From: BJHL01 sp040378885
GTDB lineage: Bacteria; Planctomycetota; Phycisphaerae; Phycisphaerales; UBA1924
Direction: 5' to 3'
DNA: 64,000 nt
Assembly: GCA_046316615.1 (NCBI GenBank)
Contig: JBKDAN010000013.1
Coordinates: 40,174-104,173, forward strand
The first letter of the stretch is position 1. Each line of letters opens with the position of its first letter. Positions 17,881 through 27,433 of this stretch are shown in pieces. The notes under the pieces are model-generated. The model was not told the DNA's origin. It was given only the letters and a program-made list of their open reading frames with translations, and made no database searches. The translations under genes were made by a program, and so were the position numbers.

Positions 17881-18807
17881 TCACTTCACACGGATGACAA
17901 AGTCGCGCAGTGCTTCATAGCACGCAATTGCTGTCGATTCTGTTGTCCACAAGCCGTGATGCTCACCTTCGGGCAGTCTGATCAGCGTGCCGTTTACGGC
18001 GGTTGCGATCGCCTCGCCATCGGCGACGGGTGAAATGTCATCACGCTCACCATGCAGCACCAGCAGCGGCATGCGCAGTTGTGCTGCATACTTCTGCCGA
18101 TCAAACGGCTCGGTCTTCTTCCAGTGCCAACCGACTCCCAAGTCCGCTCCAATGAAGCCCATCGCCCAGTCAGCGATCCATCCATGCGGCATGCCAAACG
18201 CCCGCAGCATGTTTCGTGCGGGCGTAATCGCAAGGCGATAGGGTGCCTCCGCGATCACGCCGACAATGCTGGTCGCGGCCGCGTCGTTCCAATTGCTCGC
18301 CGCACGCACGCTGACTCCGGCGCCCAGCGACCATCCCATGAGCACCACGCGCGGTGATCCGCTGGCCACCACACGTTCTACCAGCGTGCGGAGGGCTTCG
18401 TGCTCATCTACACCCATGCGAGTTGAACCCGGCGCGTCGCCATGCCCGGGCATGTCCCACATCACCACGCGGCTGGCAAGTGGCAGCAGAAAGTGTGCCC
18501 TCGTCAATGCGCCGATGCGAGAATCACCCCAGCCATGCGACAGAATGACTGCTGGGCCATCGTTCGCGTCGCCGCGCATGTCCCACACGGGCAGATCCAC
18601 ATCGCGATACTTGATCGTCCAGTTTTCAAACGTGCGAGGTGAACCATCCGCCGCTGGCATCAACTGGCTTGGTTCGCCCGGTCGTCCCTTCGCCAAGGCA
18701 CTTGCGTATGTACGGCGTGGCGGCCGAGTGATGGCGCGGATGGTCCAGCCCACGACCAGCAACGTCGCGACCAGAGCACCGAGAGCGAGCAGAAGCACAA
18801 GTCCCAT
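17881..18807 (-). CDS. Alpha/beta hydrolase with N-terminal membrane anchor
   Basis: 308 residues. One hydrophobic helix at about 2-22, then an alpha/beta hydrolase fold: oxyanion-type HGWGD near 91, nucleophile elbow GWSLGAG with Ser 160, an acidic residue in HGERDDISP, and a His in EGEHHGLW. It belongs to the serine aminopeptidase/lysophospholipase-like group of hydrolases; the substrate is unknown. It follows znuC by 6 bases on the same strand, in the place where a permease gene would be expected. Confidence 0.8.
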   Translation of the reverse strand: MGLVLLLALGALVATLLVVGWTIRAITRPPRRTYASALAKGRPGEPSQLMPAADGSPRTFENWTIKYRDVDLPVWDMRGDANDGPAVILSHGWGDSRIGALTRAHFLLPLASRVVMWDMPGHGDAPGSTRMGVDEHEALRTLVERVVASGSPRVVLMGWSLGAGVSVRAASNWNDAAATSIVGVIAEAPYRLAITPARNMLRAFGMPHGWIADWAMGFIGADLGVGWHWKKTEPFDRQKYAAQLRMPLLVLHGERDDISPVADGEAIATAVNGTLIRLPEGEHHGLWTTESTAIACYEALRDFVIRVK

Positions 18808-18813
18808 CGCGCG

Positions 18814-19656
18814 TTACTTCTTCTTTCCTTCCACCGTCAGCGAGACTGCACCGTGTGTGTGCGATGGATCCTTGCAACTCTCTGCGCTGTGCGCATCCAC
18901 GTGCAGCTCGCCGAAGATCGCAGCAACGTCGTGCTTGAAGACTTCAGCGAGTACCGCCGGCGTGAGGCCCTCGGGCGCGACATGGCTGTGCAGTGTGCGA
19001 GAGAGGCACGCCACGCGATCGCAGCCCGCGGCGATCGTTCGTAGATCATGGCTTACGACCAGAATCGTGAGGCCCATGTCACGTGACAGTTGCACGAGCA
19101 GTTGTGCGAACTGCTGCTGGCCCGCGGGGTCGATGCCAACGGTAGGTTCATCCAGCATCAGCAGCTTGGGCTTGGCTGCAAGGGCTCGAGCAATCAGCAC
19201 ACGCTGCAGCATCCCGCCTGAGAGCGTGCCCACGTGCTTGTCGGCGTACGACGCTGCGCCCACCACGCTGAGGGCGTCATCCACGGCTGCCCGCTGGCTG
19301 GTAGTCAGACTGCGAAAGGGCGACAACGAGAACGCGGCGCCTAGCTCGACGACCTGGCGTGCCGACAGCGGAAACGCCAGTTCCGCTTCCACACGCTGCG
19401 CGACATAACCGATCAATCGCTGCTTACGGGCGTCCGCTGGTGTCATACCGAAGACGCGAATCTCGCCCTCGTAGCCGTCGAGCAGTCCGAGCGTCAGCTT
19501 GAGAAGCGTGCTTTTGCCGCCGCCATTGGGACCGAGAATGCCAAGACGCTCTCCTTCGCTCACACGCAATGAAACATCCTGCAGCGCGTAGCGTGGCTTG
19601 CCATCATCGCCTTTGCCGTAACTGAAACTGACGCGTTCATACGCGACTGCGGTCAT
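18814..19656 (-). CDS. znuC: Metal ABC transporter ATP-binding protein, ZnuC-like
   Basis: 280 residues. ABC ATPase with Walker A GPNGGGKST, signature LSGGMLQR, Walker B LLMLDEPT and switch His in VVSHDLR. The pattern LGYVAQRVEAELAFPLSARQVVELG-type Q-loop and the neighbouring ZnuA-like binding protein point to zinc or manganese uptake. The C-terminal tail is His-containing (DAHSAESCKDPSHTHG), common in ZnuC-type subunits. Co-transcribed with the binding protein upstream and a hydrolase downstream. No permease gene is in the window. Confidence 0.85.
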   Translation of the reverse strand: MTAVAYERVSFSYGKGDDGKPRYALQDVSLRVSEGERLGILGPNGGGKSTLLKLTLGLLDGYEGEIRVFGMTPADARKQRLIGYVAQRVEAELAFPLSARQVVELGAAFSLSPFRSLTTSQRAAVDDALSVVGAASYADKHVGTLSGGMLQRVLIARALAAKPKLLMLDEPTVGIDPAGQQQFAQLLVQLSRDMGLTILVVSHDLRTIAAGCDRVACLSRTLHSHVAPEGLTPAVLAEVFKHDVAAIFGELHVDAHSAESCKDPSHTHGAVSLTVEGKKK

Positions 19657-19718
19657 GAATCAAGGTAGGTGGCTCGCGGCAAACGCGCGAATCACAAACG
19701 GACCCGATGGAGCCGTAT

Positions 19719-20744
19719 TCACTTCGCAGGGGCTTTCGTTCCCGGCGCGACATCGGTCTCGGCTCGCAGCTTGCTCGTGAGCTCATGGAGGTTTCGCCGC
19801 ATCATGCGGAACCAGTCGCCATCGCCCACTGGGTCAAGGCGACCCAGACGCACCTTGGCCCGCGACGCAATGCGCTCAGCGGCGGAACCATCAAACTGCG
19901 GCTCGATAAAGATCGCGACGGCCTTCTGCTCGCGAATCGCCTTCACTGCGTTGGCCACGTCGCGGGCCGTGGTTTCGCCCGCTTGGCCGGGACGAATCAC
20001 CGCGGCGATGGTCAGCCCATAGCGGTTCGCGGGCCGACTGAAAGCGTCGTGATGCGTCACAATGGCCATGCCGCGGTAGGGCTCGAGTTTGGTGGCCCAG
20101 TCAGTGTGCACTTGCTGCACCAGCTTGCGGAGCAGTTCGTAGCGGGCGGTCAGTTGCTTTTCGACTTCTTCGTTCCACGCAGCCTTGATGACGAGGCTCT
20201 CCTGCACTGCGTCTCGCAGTTTGGGTAGCACCTGCTCCACCAGCACCGGGTCCAACCAAAGGTGTTGATCCACCCAGCCCTCACCGTGTCCAGTGCACGG
20301 CTCGCCCGGTGCATGATCGTGATGCGAGTGATCGTCCTGCTTGAGTCCGAGCGCTTCGCCAAAGTTCACGACGCGGCGGGTGTGCGCGGCATCGCTCTTG
20401 CGTTGGAGCGCTTCATCCACACGCAGTTCAAGATCCAGGCCGACCAGAAAAACCACATCGGCCTTGGTGATCGCGGCGATATCCGCCGCCGAGAATTCGT
20501 AACCGTGCTCGCTGCGACCCGGCTTCATGAGCATGGTCACCTTGCTGCCTTCGGGCGTCAGCGGTTCGATGAGACCTTTGAGCGCGGGCACCGTCACGAC
20601 GACATCGAGTGCCGCCGCCTTGAACGCAGGCCATTGCACATCCTGCGCCTTCGCAGGCGATGCGATAACGAGAGCGATCAACGCCACCAAGCAGGTGCGA
20701 AGCGCGAGCAATCGTGAGAAGAATCCAAGACGCTGAGCGATCAT
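19719..20744 (-). CDS. znuA: Zinc/manganese ABC transporter substrate-binding protein, ZnuA-like
   Basis: 341 residues. The ATG at 20744 has GGAG six bases upstream. A signal peptide (LVALIALVIASPAKAQ) is followed by a TroA/ZnuA fold: a His-rich acidic loop HSHHDHAPGEPCTGHGEG, HLWLDPVLVEQVLPKLRDAV and VTHHDAFSRPANRYGL, where the histidines bind the metal. The His-rich loop favours zinc. The promoter region contains an imperfect palindrome resembling a Fur/Zur-family site (20827-20844). Confidence 0.88.
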   Translation of the reverse strand: MIAQRLGFFSRLLALRTCLVALIALVIASPAKAQDVQWPAFKAAALDVVVTVPALKGLIEPLTPEGSKVTMLMKPGRSEHGYEFSAADIAAITKADVVFLVGLDLELRVDEALQRKSDAAHTRRVVNFGEALGLKQDDHSHHDHAPGEPCTGHGEGWVDQHLWLDPVLVEQVLPKLRDAVQESLVIKAAWNEEVEKQLTARYELLRKLVQQVHTDWATKLEPYRGMAIVTHHDAFSRPANRYGLTIAAVIRPGQAGETTARDVANAVKAIREQKAVAIFIEPQFDGSAAERIASRAKVRLGRLDPVGDGDWFRMMRRNLHELTSKLRAETDVAPGTKAPAK

Positions 20745-20826
20745 CCGTGTCTCCACGAGGTGCAGCAAAACCGTGTCATGAATGGGGCTTGTATAGAGCG
20801 ATGCATCGACGACCGCCGAGCCCGTG

Positions 20827-20844
20827 TTGAGAATGAATACTCAA
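20827..20844. promoter_or_regulatory. Candidate Zur/Fur-type operator
   Basis: TTGAGAATGAATACTCAA is a near palindrome (7 of 9 positions pair) about 80 bases upstream of znuA, in an AT-rich patch of an otherwise GC-rich region. It resembles two inverted TGAGAAT half-sites. The assignment is by position and pattern only. Confidence 0.4.
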
Positions 20845-20977
20845 ATACTACCACCTTCGATGCACGCTGGTTCGCAAGAGACCGAAAATGCGCCGATTCT
20901 GTGAGGATTCTGTGTAAGAGATACCCGGGCAAACATGGGTAAACCACACGAAAGCAGGGACTTACCCTCAAAACCGT

Positions 20978-21001
20978 CCGGTCGGTTGGTCGACCGACCG
21001 G
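20978..21001. promoter_or_regulatory. Palindromic operator of the TetR regulator
   Basis: Two perfect 9-bp arms, CCGGTCGGT and ACCGACCGG, with a 6-base spacer, lie 19 bases before the tetR start. This is the usual place and shape of an autoregulatory TetR-family operator. Confidence 0.72.
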
Positions 21002-21020
21002 CTAGACGGTACACTTGCGA

Positions 21021-21608
21021 GTGGCTCCCGACCGCGACCCCAAAGTTCCCGCACGCGATGCGATTCTCAACGCAGCTGAAGTCGTGATCGATCGCGACGG
21101 CGTTGGTGCGTTCACGCTTGATGCGGTTGCGAAGGAGTCCGGCGTCAGCAAGGGCGGCCTGCTGCATCACTTCCCGAGCAAAGATGCTCTGCTGCTCGCG
21201 CTTGTCACCCGGATGTCTGAACAGTGGCGCAGTGATTATGAACAAGCGATTGCAAGTGCGCCAATGGGGCCGAATCGTGTCGCTCGCGGCTTGCTGAATG
21301 CGTGTATAGCTGATGCCGAGGGTTGGAACGATCAGATGCGTCGATCGGGCAAGGTCATGGTTGCTGCGATGGCAGCCAATCCCCTGAACGTGAAGCCCGC
21401 ACGCGACGCACACGAAAACTTGATGAAACTTGCGGCTGCTGACGGTGGACCCGCGTGGGCCAGCGAAGCAATCGTGTTCGCCATGCACGGACTTTGGTTC
21501 ACCTGGCTCTTCGGTTTGACGGATGCATCCCCGGATCGGCTAGCGCAAGTTCGGGCATCGTTGCAAAAAGTCGTTGAACGCGTGGAACAAGAAGCGTCGA
21601 TGCGCTGA
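21021..21608 (+). CDS. TetR-family transcriptional regulator
   Basis: About 195 residues. N-terminal helix-turn-helix (ARDAILNAAEVVIDRDGVGA, then LDAVAKESGVSKGGLLHHFPSK), followed by a helical ligand domain of the TetR C-terminal type. The start is a GTG at 21021 or a TTG at 21015; neither has a ribosome site and the transcript may have a very short leader. It lies upstream of and in line with an RND efflux pair and probably represses it and itself through the palindrome at 20978-21001. The inducer is unknown. Confidence 0.87.
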   Translation: MAPDRDPKVPARDAILNAAEVVIDRDGVGAFTLDAVAKESGVSKGGLLHHFPSKDALLLALVTRMSEQWRSDYEQAIASAPMGPNRVARGLLNACIADAEGWNDQMRRSGKVMVAAMAANPLNVKPARDAHENLMKLAAADGGPAWASEAIVFAMHGLWFTWLFGLTDASPDRLAQVRASLQKVVERVEQEASMR

Positions 21609-21690
21609 TTGCGGCATCGGAGCGTGAATCCCACATCACTATCACTGCATCAGGCAAGCGTCCTGAGTTGTCCTTGAGAAGGAAGGCATC

Positions 21691-22938
21691 GTGAAGCGCA
21701 GCAGTATCACCACCGCCATTGTCATCATCGCGGGTCTTGTCGTCGTTGGCGGCGGACTTGCGTATTGGAAGTATCGCTCCGTGCAAGCTGCGATAAACGC
21801 ACCACCGCCGCCCGAGTTCGCTGAAGCGGTCACGACCGTGCCGGTAGGCACGGTGCAGTGGCGGCCACTTGCGGAACTTGCGGGCACCGTCATCGCCACG
21901 CAGTCCATCACGCTCGCGGCGGAAGTGGGAGGCACGATCAGCGATGTGAAGTTCCAATCCGGCAGCATCGTTGAAAAGGGCGATGTACTGCTGACCCTTG
22001 ACGCGACAACCGAACTTGCGGATCTTGCGGCGGCCGAAGCGTCGGTGCGCGTGGCGGAAGCCAATATTCGCGTAGTCGAGGCGCAAGTAGCGCTTGCCGA
22101 AACCAACGTGCGTCGCTGGACGCAAGCTGTTGAAGCCAAAGCGGGTCCGCAAGCCGAGCTCGATACCGCCATCGCCAATCTGGCGACCAGCAAGGCGGAT
22201 GTAGACCGCGTGAAGGCTGAATTCGAAAGCTCCAGGGCTCGGGTGGAGCAGGTTAATAGCCAACTCGCCAAGAAGACACTACGTGCACCATTCAAGGCCA
22301 ACGTGGGCATGCGTAACGTGCACCCGGGGCAATACATGGCTGAAGGCGCGACCGTCGTCGCGCTGCAGGAAGTCAGCGAGTTTATCTTCGTCGACTTCCC
22401 CATTCCCCAAGACCAGCTCTACCGCGTGAGAGTTGGCGACATCGTTCAAGTGACGAGCGACACGCTAGGTGATGGTCCGGTCAATATCGAGGTGGTTGCG
22501 ATGGACGCGACAGCCGATCGCAACACGCGCAACATTCGTATTCGAGGCAAGCTCGACAACAAGGCGGGCGAACTTCGGCCTGGCATGTTCCTCGACATCA
22601 CGGTGCCGATCGGTGAAGAGAAGACCTATCTGGCTGTTCCTGCCACGGCCATCCGTCGTGCGAGCTTTGGTGATCACGTGTTTGTCGTGATGGATAGCCT
22701 CAACAAGAAGGCACCGGGCATGGAGAACATGCCGGACGATCCGCCGGGCACCAAGCGCGCATATCAGCGATTTCTCAAACTCGGCCCCGCGATCGGCGAC
22801 AAAGTCGTCGTTCTTGATGGCCTCAAGGAAGGCGAAATCATCGCCAGCGATGGGAGCTTCAAGCTGCGCGATGGTTCGCTGATTCCCAAACCCATGCCCG
22901 CGCCGCAAGATACGCAAACCACCGACGCCCGCAAGTAA
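21691..22938 (+). CDS. RND efflux periplasmic adaptor (membrane fusion protein)
   Basis: 415 residues starting at a GTG with AAGGAAGG just upstream. One N-terminal membrane anchor (TTAIVIIAGLVVVGGGLAYW), a barrel/lipoyl half-motif GTVIATQSITLAAEVGGTIS, an alpha-helical hairpin (about 110-190, rich in Ala/Glu), the second lipoyl half KKTLRAPFKANVGMRNVHPG, and beta-barrel and membrane-proximal domains. It connects the RND pump to an outer-membrane channel. No TolC-like gene follows, so the channel must be supplied from elsewhere. Confidence 0.9.
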   Translation: MKRSSITTAIVIIAGLVVVGGGLAYWKYRSVQAAINAPPPPEFAEAVTTVPVGTVQWRPLAELAGTVIATQSITLAAEVGGTISDVKFQSGSIVEKGDVLLTLDATTELADLAAAEASVRVAEANIRVVEAQVALAETNVRRWTQAVEAKAGPQAELDTAIANLATSKADVDRVKAEFESSRARVEQVNSQLAKKTLRAPFKANVGMRNVHPGQYMAEGATVVALQEVSEFIFVDFPIPQDQLYRVRVGDIVQVTSDTLGDGPVNIEVVAMDATADRNTRNIRIRGKLDNKAGELRPGMFLDITVPIGEEKTYLAVPATAIRRASFGDHVFVVMDSLNKKAPGMENMPDDPPGTKRAYQRFLKLGPAIGDKVVVLDGLKEGEIIASDGSFKLRDGSLIPKPMPAPQDTQTTDARK

Positions 22939-23016
22939 TCTCCGTGAACGCCACGCGCGTTGAAGCGTGAGCCCTTTCCGCCCGGCCTGCGACGGTCGTG
23001 CGTAACGAGACTGTCT

Positions 23017-26000
23017 ATGAATATGAAGTCCTTCACCGATATCTTCATCAAGCAGCCCGTGCTGGCGCTGGTGGTGAATCTCATTATTCTGCTGGTAGGC
23101 TACCGCGCTATCGAGGCCCTACCTGTGCGCCAGTATCCGCGCATCGAAAGCAGCAGCGTTGTCATCACGACTGCATACATCGGTGCAAGCGCTGAGACTG
23201 TTCGCGGCTTCATTACAACACCCATCGAGCGCGTGGTGAGCGCCATCGACGGCGTGGACTACATCGAGAGCACCAGTACCGCCGGATTATCTACAGTCAC
23301 CGTGCGTCTGCGGCTGAATCACAACAGCAACGCTGCACTTGCCGAAATCTCCGCGCGTCTGAACCAGGTTCGCAGCGAACTGCCGCGTGATGCTGAGGCG
23401 CCCGCCGTTGATATTCAGCGTACGGACAAGCCTTACGCCACGTTCTACGTCAGTTTCACCAGCGAGCAGATGAGCTTGACGCAGCTCAACGACTACCTGG
23501 TGCGTGAAGTACAGCCCGAATTGCAGGCTCTGCCCGGTGTGCAGCGAGTCGGCGTCGAAGGCCAGCGTGAACTCGCGATGCGTGTGTGGCTGGACAAGGA
23601 CAAGATGACGGCCCTGGACATCACGCCCACTGAAGTGCGCGAGGCCCTCAGCCGCAATAACTTTCTTGCCGCGGTGGGTCGTGCCAAGAGCAGCGATGTG
23701 CAGATTGACCTGCTGACCAACACCGATCTTCGCAGCGTGAGCGAGTTTGAGAACTTGGTCGTGCGCGAAGTCGACAACGCTGTCGTCCGGATCCGGGACA
23801 TTGCGACTGTCGAACTTGGCAGCGAAGAACCAACCGGTCAAACCGGGTTCAACGGCGTGCCGTCCATCTACCTGTCCGTCTGGCCCTTGCCCCGCTCAAA
23901 CGAACTTGAAGTCGCACAGGCTCTCAAGGCACGATTGAAGGAAATCACCCCGACGCTGCCCGCCGGCGTTGACATGAAGCTCGCCTACGACGGCACGTAT
24001 TACATGGAGAACGCGATTGCCGAGATTACCAAGACTCTCGCCGAAACCATCGCAATCGTCGCGTTCATCGTCTTCCTCTTCATGGGCAGTCTTCGCACGG
24101 TGCTGGTGCCGCTGGTTGCGATGCCCATCTCGCTTATCGGCGCGTGTCTGGTCATGCTGCTCTTCGGCTTCTCGCTCAACCTGCTCACCATCCTGGCCAT
24201 CGTGCTCGCAGTCGGGCTCGTGGTCGATGACGCCATCGTCATGGTTGAGAACGTTGAGCGACACATACGCGAAGGCAAGCCCAAGATTCAGGCGGCACTC
24301 ATCGGCGCTCGCGAGCTCTACAAGCCGGTCATCGCGATGACTATCACGCTCGCCGCGGTGTATGCCCCCATCGGCTTCCAAGGCGGGCTGACGGGCGTCA
24401 TGTTCCGTGAGTTTGCGTTCACGCTCGCCGGCGCGGTGGTCGTTTCGGGTATCGTCGCCATCACGCTCAGCCCCATCATGAGCGCGTGGGTGACGCCCGA
24501 AGGCGGCAAGGAAGGATGGCTCACTCGCAAGATCAACGCGGGCTTTGAGCGTCTGCGTCGTCTCTATGACCGCGTGCTCGGTCAGGTGCTGGCGGTGCGA
24601 TGGGTTGTTGCGGTGGCCAGCGTGCTTGTCGCGGCCGCTGCGGTGCCGCTCTACCAAATGAGCCGCAAGGAACTCGCGCCGACCGAAGACGAAGGTATTG
24701 TCTTCAACGTCGTCTTCAGTGCGCCCGACTCCACGCTTGAGTACACGCTTCGCGGCTTCGACAAGGTCGCGGAAGGCATGATGGGCATTGAAGAGACGCG
24801 GTTCTTCTTCCAAGTCGCGCAAGTCAGCGGCGGCTTCGGCGGCATTCAAACGCGTGACTGGCATGATCGCACACGCACGACTGAAGAGATTCAAGGCGAA
24901 GCGTTCGGGCGCATGTCGGCGATTCCTGAAGTACGCGCGTTGCCACTGCGTCCGCCGCCGCTGCCTGGTGCAGGTCAGTTCGACGTTGAACTGGTCATTA
25001 CCAGCGCCGAAGACGCCAAGGACATGGAGAAGTATGCGGGCATGCTCGTGGGCGCCGGTTGGGCCAGCGGCAAGTTCGCGTTCGTCGATACGGATCTCAA
25101 GATCGACATGCCCCAGACGCGCATCAACATCGACCGCGCGAAGGTCGCTGACCTCGGCCTTGATTTGGCGAGCGTCGGTCAGGACTTGGGCGTGTTGCTG
25201 GGCGGGGGATACGTCAACCGCTTCAACTATGACGGACGAAGCTACAAGGTCATTCCGCAGGTCACTCGCGACAAGCGAGAGAACCCCGAGGCTGTGCTGC
25301 AAATGAAGGTCCGCGCAGCTGATGGCGGATTGGTCAGCGTCAGCAGCTTCGTGAATCTTACGACGGAGACCGCGCCGCGCTCGCTCAACCGCTTCCAGCA
25401 GCGCAACAGCGCGAAGATTCAAGGCGCGGTAGGCCCCGGCGTGACTAAGGAAGAGGCGCTGCAGGCACTCGAAGAAGCTGCCAAGCAGATTCTGCCGCCC
25501 GGCTATGCGATTGATTACGCGGGCGAAAGCCGCCAGATGCGCACTGAAGGCGCGAGTCTGACGACCACGCTGGGCTTCGCGCTGGTGCTGATCTATCTGG
25601 TGCTGGCCGCGCAGTTCGCCAGCTTCCGCGATCCGCTCATCGTGCTCTTGGGTAGCGTGCCGCTCGCCATCACCGGTGCCCTGATCTTTACGTTCCTTGA
25701 TCTCACGACGCTCAACATCTACAGCCAGGTCGGGCTTATCACGCTGGTCGGTCTAGTCGCCAAGAACGGCATTCTGATCGTGGAGTTCGCCAACCACCTG
25801 CAGGAGCAAGGCAAGACGAAGTACGAGGCTGTTCGTGAAGCCGCCAACACCCGTCTGCGGCCCATTCTCATGACCAGCGCTGCGACTGTCTTTGGTCACT
25901 TTCCGCTTGTACTCGTGACTGGCGCCGGCGCAGAAGCTCGTAACAGCATCGGTATCGTGCTCGTCACGGGCATGGTCATCAGCACCGTCTTCACGCTGTT

Positions 26001-26139
26001 CGTCGTGCCGAGCATCTACATCATGCTCGCCAAGACACACAAGAAGGAGGCCGATGTCGAAGAGCAGTTCGAAGCGGCCTCATCACGAATCAATGGCGCA
26101 AATCAAGCCGTACCGAGCAACGGCGTGGCTCACGCGTGA
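23017..26139 (+). CDS. RND-family efflux pump permease (AcrB/HAE1 type)
   Basis: About 1040 residues, the normal RND length, with twelve predicted helices in two sets of six and two large periplasmic loops. The proton-relay motif GLVVDDAIVMVENVERH carries the two aspartates in helix 4, and the second half has VGLVAKNGILIVEFAN with the matching Lys. The proton-driven pump exports hydrophobic or amphipathic compounds; drug versus lipid specificity cannot be read. An ATG two codons later (23023) is also possible. It follows its adaptor by about 80 bases and converges with the cupin gene. Confidence 0.92.
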   Translation: MNMKSFTDIFIKQPVLALVVNLIILLVGYRAIEALPVRQYPRIESSSVVITTAYIGASAETVRGFITTPIERVVSAIDGVDYIESTSTAGLSTVTVRLRLNHNSNAALAEISARLNQVRSELPRDAEAPAVDIQRTDKPYATFYVSFTSEQMSLTQLNDYLVREVQPELQALPGVQRVGVEGQRELAMRVWLDKDKMTALDITPTEVREALSRNNFLAAVGRAKSSDVQIDLLTNTDLRSVSEFENLVVREVDNAVVRIRDIATVELGSEEPTGQTGFNGVPSIYLSVWPLPRSNELEVAQALKARLKEITPTLPAGVDMKLAYDGTYYMENAIAEITKTLAETIAIVAFIVFLFMGSLRTVLVPLVAMPISLIGACLVMLLFGFSLNLLTILAIVLAVGLVVDDAIVMVENVERHIREGKPKIQAALIGARELYKPVIAMTITLAAVYAPIGFQGGLTGVMFREFAFTLAGAVVVSGIVAITLSPIMSAWVTPEGGKEGWLTRKINAGFERLRRLYDRVLGQVLAVRWVVAVASVLVAAAAVPLYQMSRKELAPTEDEGIVFNVVFSAPDSTLEYTLRGFDKVAEGMMGIEETRFFFQVAQVSGGFGGIQTRDWHDRTRTTEEIQGEAFGRMSAIPEVRALPLRPPPLPGAGQFDVELVITSAEDAKDMEKYAGMLVGAGWASGKFAFVDTDLKIDMPQTRINIDRAKVADLGLDLASVGQDLGVLLGGGYVNRFNYDGRSYKVIPQVTRDKRENPEAVLQMKVRAADGGLVSVSSFVNLTTETAPRSLNRFQQRNSAKIQGAVGPGVTKEEALQALEEAAKQILPPGYAIDYAGESRQMRTEGASLTTTLGFALVLIYLVLAAQFASFRDPLIVLLGSVPLAITGALIFTFLDLTTLNIYSQVGLITLVGLVAKNGILIVEFANHLQEQGKTKYEAVREAANTRLRPILMTSAATVFGHFPLVLVTGAGAEARNSIGIVLVTGMVISTVFTLFVVPSIYIMLAKTHKKEADVEEQFEAASSRINGANQAVPSNGVAHA

Positions 26140-26164
26140 TGGTGAATCGCTGAAGGCCGTCGGA

Positions 26165-26689
26165 TCATTGACGCAGGTTGGAATCTGAATCACATCGTGC
26201 GAGCAGACCGAGCTCTGCCATGCTCTTCACAAGCTGCTCGTTTGCGTTGACGTTCTTCTGTGCGTGCAGCTTGGCGGCATCCATGTTCTCCAATCGCACG
26301 CCGTGCGAGCGATAGACCGCCTCATTGCCCCCTGGAAGAAACGCGGTATGCGCGATCGTCACGCCCGGCCCCGGGTTCCAAGCACGGTGCGGCACGCCCG
26401 CGGCAATCAGCAGCGAGTTGCCCGAACGAATCACAACATCTTCGTCGCCGTAGATAATGCGAAGCCGACCGCGCACTATCCGTATGAACTGAGTCTGCTC
26501 GGGATGATGGTGGAGGGGCAGCAGCGTGCCGTCGCTCGCGGGCTCGATGCACTCTGTCCACGTCGCTCCGTCGGGCGAGGTCTGTGCGTCGGCAAGCACG
26601 ATGATAATGTCGCCACCGACAGCCCACTTCTCGAAGCCCGGCCAGCGACTCTGAGCAAGTTCAATCAACCGTTCTGCGTCCTGCGTCAT
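26165..26689 (-). CDS. Cupin-domain protein
   Basis: 174 residues; the ATG at 26689 follows AGGA by seven bases. The body contains PLHHHPEQTQFIRIVRGRL, the first cupin motif with metal-binding histidines, and GNSLLIAAGVPHRAWNPG, the second motif. It is a small single-domain cupin, either metal-binding enzyme or regulatory/binding protein. No neighbour gives a pathway. Confidence 0.8.
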   Translation of the reverse strand: MTQDAERLIELAQSRWPGFEKWAVGGDIIIVLADAQTSPDGATWTECIEPASDGTLLPLHHHPEQTQFIRIVRGRLRIIYGDEDVVIRSGNSLLIAAGVPHRAWNPGPGVTIAHTAFLPGGNEAVYRSHGVRLENMDAAKLHAQKNVNANEQLVKSMAELGLLARCDSDSNLRQ

Positions 26690-26909
26690 TGCTGATCCTG
26701 TAACCACCTGCGTTGACAGCATACCGTATTTCTGGGCGATTGCACGACAATTTTGTACAATCGAGTAGTTTTTCACTCCGCCGCGCGGCCGGTGATATCC
26801 GTTGCCTCAGATGCCACGACGGTTACCTCCATCGCACGAACCCGGGCCGGCCCAGAATTGAGTTCGTGGTCTTCCCGGCTTGGCTGGCTCCTCGTACCAT
26901 CAATCCAGC

Positions 26910-27419
26910 ATGCGGCACATCGCGCTCATTACCACCGGCGGCACGATCGAAAAGACCTATGACGAGGCGACTGGTTCCCTTGGAAACACCAGGAGTATCG
27001 TGGATCGCATGCTCCGCCGGCTGCGGTTGGCTGACACTGCCATCAATGTCATCGAGCTGATGAGCAAAGACAGCCTCCACATGACCGACACTGACCGCGG
27101 CACCATCGCCGAAACGGTCGAGGCGGTGCTCCGCACACAGCCGACGGGCGTGGTGATCCTGCACGGCACCGACACGCTGGAATTGACGGGCAAGGCATTG
27201 CATGACCGCTTTGCGAATACCAGTGCCCCGATCATTCTGACCGGCGCGATGCGGCCCTACGAAATGGTCCGGAGCGACGCGCTGCAGAATTTGACGGAAG
27301 CGGTCTTCGCTGCGGGCGTGCTCAAGCCCGGCGTGTACTGCGTCGCCCACGGGCGGGCGCTGGCGTTTCCGAATGTGGGGAAGGATCGGGCGAAGGGGAC
27401 GTTTGTCGAGACGGTGTGA
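26910..27419 (+). CDS. Short asparaginase-like protein (N-terminal domain only)
   Basis: 169 residues. It opens with ALITTGGTIEKTYDEATGSL, the first catalytic Thr motif of asparaginase/glutaminase, and contains VILHGTDTLELTGKAL (second Thr-Asp motif) and LTGAMRPYEMVRSDALQNLT. Full type I/II asparaginases are about 330 residues with a second domain that completes the fold; this one ends after the first. Short single-domain members of COG0252 are known, so I do not call it a pseudogene. Activity is uncertain. Confidence 0.8.
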   Translation: MRHIALITTGGTIEKTYDEATGSLGNTRSIVDRMLRRLRLADTAINVIELMSKDSLHMTDTDRGTIAETVEAVLRTQPTGVVILHGTDTLELTGKALHDRFANTSAPIILTGAMRPYEMVRSDALQNLTEAVFAAGVLKPGVYCVAHGRALAFPNVGKDRAKGTFVETV

Positions 27420-27433
27420 ATGTCTTGACGCTC

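Noticed and set aside
23896..25422. 508-codon open frame on the minus strand
   Set aside because: Antisense to the RND pump gene and without recognisable protein features.
26910..27419. Asparaginase-like gene as a pseudogene
   Set aside because: No frameshift or remnant of the missing domain is visible downstream, and short family members exist.
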